Source: Nodosilinea sp. WJT8-NPBG4
GTDB taxonomy: Bacteria; Cyanobacteriota; Cyanobacteriia; Phormidesmidales; Phormidesmidaceae
Direction: 5' to 3'
Assembly (NCBI GenBank): GCA_019359285.1
Contig: JAHHHQ010000044.1
Span: 116,409-180,408, forward strand
Length of the DNA stretch: 64,000 bases
This document shows, one piece after another, positions 60,342 to 64,000 of this stretch; the stretch's first letter is position 1; each line of letters begins with the position of its first letter. The position numbers and the translations under genes were made by a program. The notes beneath the pieces were generated by a model, which was not told where the DNA came from, searched no databases, and worked only from the letters and a program-made list of their open reading frames with translations.

Positions 60342-60719
60342 ATGAAACGCTTTTTTGGCTTTCTGCCTAAACCTTCGCCTCTGCGGCCCGAGTCTCGTGT
60401 CTACGATCTCAAGGAGCGGTTGGACTGGGGAGAGCCAGCGCTAACGATTATTGATGTTCGCGATCGCGCCGATTTTAATGAGAGCCACATTACCGGCGCA
60501 ATTTCTATGCCCGTCGACTCGCTGCTGACCACAGCTGCCAGCTGCTTTGAAATCAGCCGCGATCTCTATATTTATAGCAACACCGATGATGAAGCTGCCG
60601 CTGTGGCTGAGCAGCTGCGGGAAGCAGGCTTCTCTAAGGTTGCCATTGTGCGAGGCGGGGTTGCGGCCTGGAAAGCGGCAGGCTTTCCGGTGGAAGTGGT
60701 GACGGCGGAAGTGGCCTAA
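60342..60719 (+). CDS. rhodanese-like protein without catalytic cysteine
   Basis: A 125-residue single rhodanese domain (ALTIIDVRDRADFNESHITGAISMPVDSL, VAIVRGGVAAWKAAGFPV). The active-site loop, which normally begins with cysteine after the strand, reads YIYSNTDDEAA, so sulfur-transfer activity is not expected. I start at ATG 60342 (MKRFFGFLPKP); an earlier in-frame start at 60297 has no support. It lies 39 bases ahead of cofG and may be cotranscribed with it. Confidence 0.85.
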   Translation: MKRFFGFLPKPSPLRPESRVYDLKERLDWGEPALTIIDVRDRADFNESHITGAISMPVDSLLTTAASCFEISRDLYIYSNTDDEAAAVAEQLREAGFSKVAIVRGGVAAWKAAGFPVEVVTAEVA

Positions 60720-60758
60720 ACTCACCTAAACTGGCGGGGTTAAAGCGATGGCATTGGT

Positions 60759-61769
60759 ATGGATCAGGCTGGGGTAGTTGATTCACACAGCGGTTTGTTG
60801 ACGCAGAACAGGTCGCATCGGGTGGTGACCTACAGTCGGGCCTACACCTTGGTGCCCACCTATGAGTGCTTTAACCGCTGCACCTACTGCAACTTTCGGG
60901 TTGACCCCGGTCATTCGCCCTGGTTGAGTTTAGAAGATGTGGCGCAACAGCTGCCTACTCTGCGCCATCAGGGGGTGTGTGAGATGTTGGTGCTCAGCGG
61001 TGAGGTAGCCCCCAACAGCCCCCGCCGCGACGACTGGTTTCGCCACATCTACCAAATTTGTGCGCTGGCTCTAGAAGCTGGGCTGCTGCCTCACACCAAC
61101 GCCGGTCCGCTGAGTCGTGATGAGATGGCCCAGCTACGGCAGGTTAATGTGTCGATGGGCCTCATGGTCGAGCAGGTGACGCCGAAGTTGCTCGATACTG
61201 TTCACCGCCATGCCCCCAGCAAACGGCCTGAAGTGCGTCTGCAACAGTTAGCTTGGGCTGGAGAGCTCAGAATTCCCTTCACCACCGGGCTGCTGTTGGG
61301 GCTGGGGGAAAGTGAGGCTGACTGGGTAGATTCGCTGCGGGCGATCGCCACTATCCAAACTCGCTATGGCCACATTCAAGAGGTCATTCTGCAACCTCAC
61401 AGCCCTGGACAGCAGCAGCTTCAGCCGGGTATGGCGCTCGATGAAGCCGCGCTAGTGAGAGCCGTGCATCTGGCGAGAGAATATCTGCCTCCGGAAGTCA
61501 ACCTTCAGATTCCGCCCAATCTGGTCAGTCATAAAGGACTGCTGGATTGTTTGACCGCAGGTGCGAGGGATCTGGGCGGAATTAGCCCGGTGGATGAGGT
61601 GAACCCCGATTATGAGCACCCGACTCCAGAGTCGTTGGAGAATGCGATCGCCCCCTGCGGCTGGCAGCTTCATCCCCGCCTGCCCATCTATCCCCAGTAC
61701 GATACTTGGCTACCCGATCCGCTGCGGTCTCTAGTTAAAACCTGGCGCGAGTCACTCAACAATCTTTGA
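60759..61769 (+). CDS. cofG: FO synthase subunit CofG
   Basis: Radical SAM enzyme that, with CofH, makes 7,8-didemethyl-8-hydroxy-5-deazariboflavin (FO), the F420 precursor and photolyase antenna chromophore. The [4Fe-4S] site is CFNRCTYC (Cys37, Cys41, Cys44). Other family marks are GEVAPNS, HTNAGPLS, GLMVEQV and ILQPHSPGQQQL. At 336 residues it is a separate CofG, as in cyanobacteria; cofH is not in the window. Confidence 0.94.
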   Translation: MDQAGVVDSHSGLLTQNRSHRVVTYSRAYTLVPTYECFNRCTYCNFRVDPGHSPWLSLEDVAQQLPTLRHQGVCEMLVLSGEVAPNSPRRDDWFRHIYQICALALEAGLLPHTNAGPLSRDEMAQLRQVNVSMGLMVEQVTPKLLDTVHRHAPSKRPEVRLQQLAWAGELRIPFTTGLLLGLGESEADWVDSLRAIATIQTRYGHIQEVILQPHSPGQQQLQPGMALDEAALVRAVHLAREYLPPEVNLQIPPNLVSHKGLLDCLTAGARDLGGISPVDEVNPDYEHPTPESLENAIAPCGWQLHPRLPIYPQYDTWLPDPLRSLVKTWRESLNNL

Positions 61770-61826
61770 ATTCACCCACCCACCCCAACAGGGTAAAATC
61801 CTCACAGGTTCAACTGAGGTTTTGCC

Positions 61827-62045
61827 ATGGCTGCTCCCCAAACCTGTCCTGTGTGCGGCGTCAAAATTATCGTGGGTATGGTGGGGGGCGATCGCGTACT
61901 CTTCTCGGCTGGCCCGCCCGGCAATCGAGCCCGGCTCTACGCTAGAGTTTGCCGCTACGTCGACAAGGCTGGCTGCATCAACAAAAACGGTGGCAGCCAG
62001 ACGCCAAACCCCAACGATTACTACAAGCCTGACGCGCCTCGGTAA
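61827..62045 (+). CDS. small cysteine-containing protein
   Basis: A 72-residue protein, MAAPQTCPVCGVKIIVGMVGGDRVLFSAGPPG in pieces, with Cys-x-x-Cys at residues 7-10 and two further cysteines (VCRYV and AGCINK). The four cysteines suggest a small zinc-ribbon-like fold. It resembles a conserved but unnamed cyanobacterial protein. An overlapping frame beginning at 61822 does not look coding. It is 57 bases after cofG. Confidence 0.75.
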   Translation: MAAPQTCPVCGVKIIVGMVGGDRVLFSAGPPGNRARLYARVCRYVDKAGCINKNGGSQTPNPNDYYKPDAPR

Positions 62046-62215
62046 GGTCAATTTTGGATTCTGGATTGGCAATTTTGGCGACAGCCGGACAGCCGGGACG
62101 GCTATCCCACAGGAATCCTACAGAAGTAGAGCCTGCCCTTTTGTGAGATGGGCCTCTGGCCTGTTCTCTAGATCTTTGAACAGTTTAGACTTTCCCAGGA
62201 TCGAATGTTTGATGC

Positions 62216-63076
62216 TTAGTCCTGAGGCTTAGCCAACCGCGCCTTCGCCTGCTGCCACAGTGCTTCTAGCTCCTCAATGGAATACTCACCTAGGGGTTTC
62301 TCTGCCACTGCCTCCACCAGCTCAAAGCGCTGAATGAAGCGACGGTTGGTGCTCTGCAACGCCTCGGCGGGGTCGAGGTCGTACCAGCGGGCTAGGTTGA
62401 CCAAGGTAAATAACAGATCGCCCATCTCCGCCTGCTGATTTTCCTTTGGCTCATGGGCCAGGGCCTGGTGAAACTCGTCTAGCTCTTCGTGGAACTTGCC
62501 CCACACGTCGTCAACGGTTTCCCACTCAAACCCGGCCTTGGCGGCTTTGACGGAGATTTTGCTGGCGGCCATCAGCGGCGGCAGGGTGCGGTTGTATTTA
62601 GTCAGCTTGGGCGATAGCTTGTGGGGCTCATGAGCAATGCCTTTTTCTTCGGCTTTGATGCGGTCCCAGTTTTGGCTGACTTCTTCGGGAGTTTCGCCTG
62701 AGGCATCGCCAAAAATGTGGGGATGGCGGCGCACTAGCTTGTCGGCAATGCCGGTGGCGACGGTGCCCAGGTCAAAGTCGCCGTTGTCGCTAGCCACCTG
62801 GGCCTGGAGCACCACCTGGAGCAGCAGGTCGCCAAGTTCTTCTGCGATCGCCTCCTTTTCTCCCACCTGAATGGCATCGACTACCTCGTAGGCTTCTTCA
62901 ATTACATAGGGAATCAGACTGCTTGGGGTTTGGGCTAAATCCCACGGACAGCCGGTTTCGGGATGGCGCAGCTGGGCAATCACATCGATCAGTCGCTCTA
63001 GGGCAGCGAGAATAGCGGCGCGATGGCTAGGGGAAATATTGGACGGGATGTCGGAAGAGAAAGGCGCAGAAACCAT
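62216..63076 (-). CDS. mazG: nucleoside triphosphate pyrophosphohydrolase MazG
   Basis: Hydrolyses (d)NTPs to NMPs and pyrophosphate, cleaning the nucleotide pool. The catalytic acidic motif is EEAYEVVDAI followed by EELGDLLLQVV (EExxE...ExxD), and a second MazG repeat has KAGFEWETVDDVWGKFHEELDEF and EMGDLLFTLVNLARW. From ATG 63076 (MVSAPFSSDIP) the protein is 286 residues; the upstream in-frame start at 63166 would run into the terminator palindrome and is rejected. Confidence 0.93.
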   Translation of the reverse strand: MVSAPFSSDIPSNISPSHRAAILAALERLIDVIAQLRHPETGCPWDLAQTPSSLIPYVIEEAYEVVDAIQVGEKEAIAEELGDLLLQVVLQAQVASDNGDFDLGTVATGIADKLVRRHPHIFGDASGETPEEVSQNWDRIKAEEKGIAHEPHKLSPKLTKYNRTLPPLMAASKISVKAAKAGFEWETVDDVWGKFHEELDEFHQALAHEPKENQQAEMGDLLFTLVNLARWYDLDPAEALQSTNRRFIQRFELVEAVAEKPLGEYSIEELEALWQQAKARLAKPQD

Positions 63077-63157
63077 AACGAAACCGCGTTGACGACAACT
63101 TTGCCTAGCATGGCAGTAAATGGCGGCGGCGGGTATATCAGCTACTACTGGGTAGGC

Positions 63158-63195
63158 CAAAAACAAGTGAGGTCGGCCATTTGGCCGACCTCACT
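63158..63195 (-). terminator. terminator of the coiled-coil gene
   Basis: A perfect 14-base stem (arms 63166-63179 and 63182-63195, core GTGAGGTCGGCCA / TGGCCGACCTCAC) with TT between. Read on the minus strand it is followed by TTGTTTTTGG. It lies 25 bases past the stop codon of the coiled-coil gene and ahead of mazG on the same strand. Confidence 0.85.
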
Positions 63196-63219
63196 GGGGG
63201 TATGCAAGTGAGAGAGTGG

Positions 63220-63603
63220 CTACGAGGCCATGCTGTTGGTATCGTCGGTTTTATAGCGAGCCACACTGCTTCTACGCACTCGCTCGCTCTTGCGTACGCC
63301 CCCAGCCATTTGATATTCAGCGCTGTCGTTGCCGTATTTAAAGGCTACGCCCAACAGCATTTGGGCTGACAGGTCGCTGAGGGCTTTTTCGTCGTCTTTG
63401 ATCTGGCTACGGAGGGAGTCAATGGTGGTGAGGGCCGTGTTGTAGGCGTTAATTTTGGCCTGGAGTTCGCTAATTTGTTCATTGAAATTGCGTAAGGAAC
63501 GCTCGCCGCCAAAATCCATTGCCTGGTCAATGGCGGCAATCTCAGCGGCGCGAACTTTAGCCTGTTCGAGATTACGGGTCGATTTGAGTTTGCGGTATCC
63601 CAT
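63220..63603 (-). CDS. coiled-coil protein of unknown function
   Basis: A 127-residue cytosolic protein starting MGYRKLKSTRNLEQAKVRAAE at ATG 63603. Residues about 10-90 are rich in Gln, Glu, Lys and Ala in heptad-like order (EQISELQAKINAYNTALTTIDSLRSQIKDDEKALSDL), suggesting a long coiled coil. The basic tail GGVRKSERVRRSSVARYKTDD follows. No family is recognised. An upstream ATG at 63648 would add 15 unlikely residues. It has its own terminator. Confidence 0.75.
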   Translation of the reverse strand: MGYRKLKSTRNLEQAKVRAAEIAAIDQAMDFGGERSLRNFNEQISELQAKINAYNTALTTIDSLRSQIKDDEKALSDLSAQMLLGVAFKYGNDSAEYQMAGGVRKSERVRRSSVARYKTDDTNSMAS

Positions 63604-64000
63604 AATGTCTTCCCTGAATCGGTGAATATGATTTAGAAAACCAGGCAAAAAACTAGCGATTAAGCTCGCTGAACTGGGGCTTTAACCTAACCCAACGAGA
63701 TGGTTAAAGCCTCTAGTGGCGGGCAGTGCTGGTTGTTTGAAAGGCTGTTCTAAATGTAGGCAGGGGCGGGGTGTTGTGCCCCCAGCACAACTACAGAATC
63801 CACTGTGAAAAGTTTGTTGACCAAATTCTCGTTTAAGTACTTAAACCTGGCGATCGCCCCGGTAGCAAAAGTAATATCAAGTCCGCCTAGACAGGCATAA
63901 TCAGCTCACAGCCTTTACCCACCAGTGAAAGCCTGTTAGACCTTGAATGAACGCTGGTCGATTGAGCAAGACTCGACACCGTTGGGCTACGACCGCTTCT
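63604..64000. other. right-end gene-free region
   Basis: 397 bases to the window edge. It holds the promoter of the coiled-coil gene, a 16-base palindrome GTTTAAGTACTTAAAC at 63831-63846, and a HIP1 octamer at about 63851. No coding region was recognised; a gene may begin beyond 64000. Confidence 0.5.

Overview
The window is a piece of cyanobacterial chromosome. Four things point there: rpoC is split into rpoC1 and rpoC2; HIP1 octamers (GCGATCGC) recur throughout, in genes and between them; the photosynthesis genes isiA, isiB and ccmP are present; and a urea-transport operon carries a textbook NtcA promoter. The moderately GC-rich composition, the many two-component and GAF-domain proteins, and the GTGGGCA-n-TGCCCAC palindromic repeats suggest a filamentous beta-cyanobacterium of the Leptolyngbya/Nodosilinea kind. 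That placement is inference. No tRNA gene, CRISPR array, transposase or prophage was recognised.

Layout. 1-6.5 kb (minus strand): a nitrogen block, urtA-urtB-urtC (urea ABC transporter) behind a perfect NtcA promoter, then ureG and hemA. urtD and urtE do not follow urtC within the 186 bases available. 6.9-11.8 kb (minus): class II fructose/sedoheptulose bisphosphatase, an SLH-domain protein and a divergent ClpC. 12.2-16.3 kb (plus): an unrecognised membrane protein, then the iron-stress cluster isiA-isiB-hydrolase-like protein, followed by a small cysteine-motif protein whose reading frame appears broken. 16.4-21.2 kb (minus): a DUF3370 secreted protein and a 952-residue secreted metzincin-like protease. 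21.2-30.2 kb: housekeeping and hypothetical genes (purN, a DUF1350 protein, a Crp/Fnr regulator, leuC, a BON-like protein, mnmH, a frameshifted DUF4160-DUF2442 fusion, a DUF429 protein, a cupin). 30.2-36.9 kb (plus): argS, then a signalling pair made of an MHYT-GAF hybrid histidine kinase and a response-regulator adenylate cyclase. 37-40.1 kb (minus): pyrG and hisD.

40.3-53.3 kb (plus) is the information-processing core: rpsT, tatD, rpoB, rpoC1, rpoC2, a strong terminator, the RNase P RNA gene, rnc, and a Gfo/Idh oxidoreductase overlapping rnc. 53.6-64 kb holds a small secreted protein, the carboxysome shell protein CcmP, a fasciclin protein with a repeat linker, a NarL-type response regulator, a GST-family protein, mutL, a cysteine-less rhodanese, cofG, a small cysteine protein, mazG and a coiled-coil protein.

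The most interesting observations are: the exact NtcA/-10 architecture at urtA; an IsiC-position hydrolase that lacks its serine nucleophile; the frame break after it; the intercistronic hairpin between isiA and isiB; the DUF4160-DUF2442 fusion with a one-base frameshift; the MHYT-GAF kinase next to a cyclase whose transition-state arginine is phenylalanine; and a dispersed family of perfect palindromes. I saw no clear case of a wholly new multi-gene system. The kinase-cyclase pair and the isi tail are the best candidates for follow-up.
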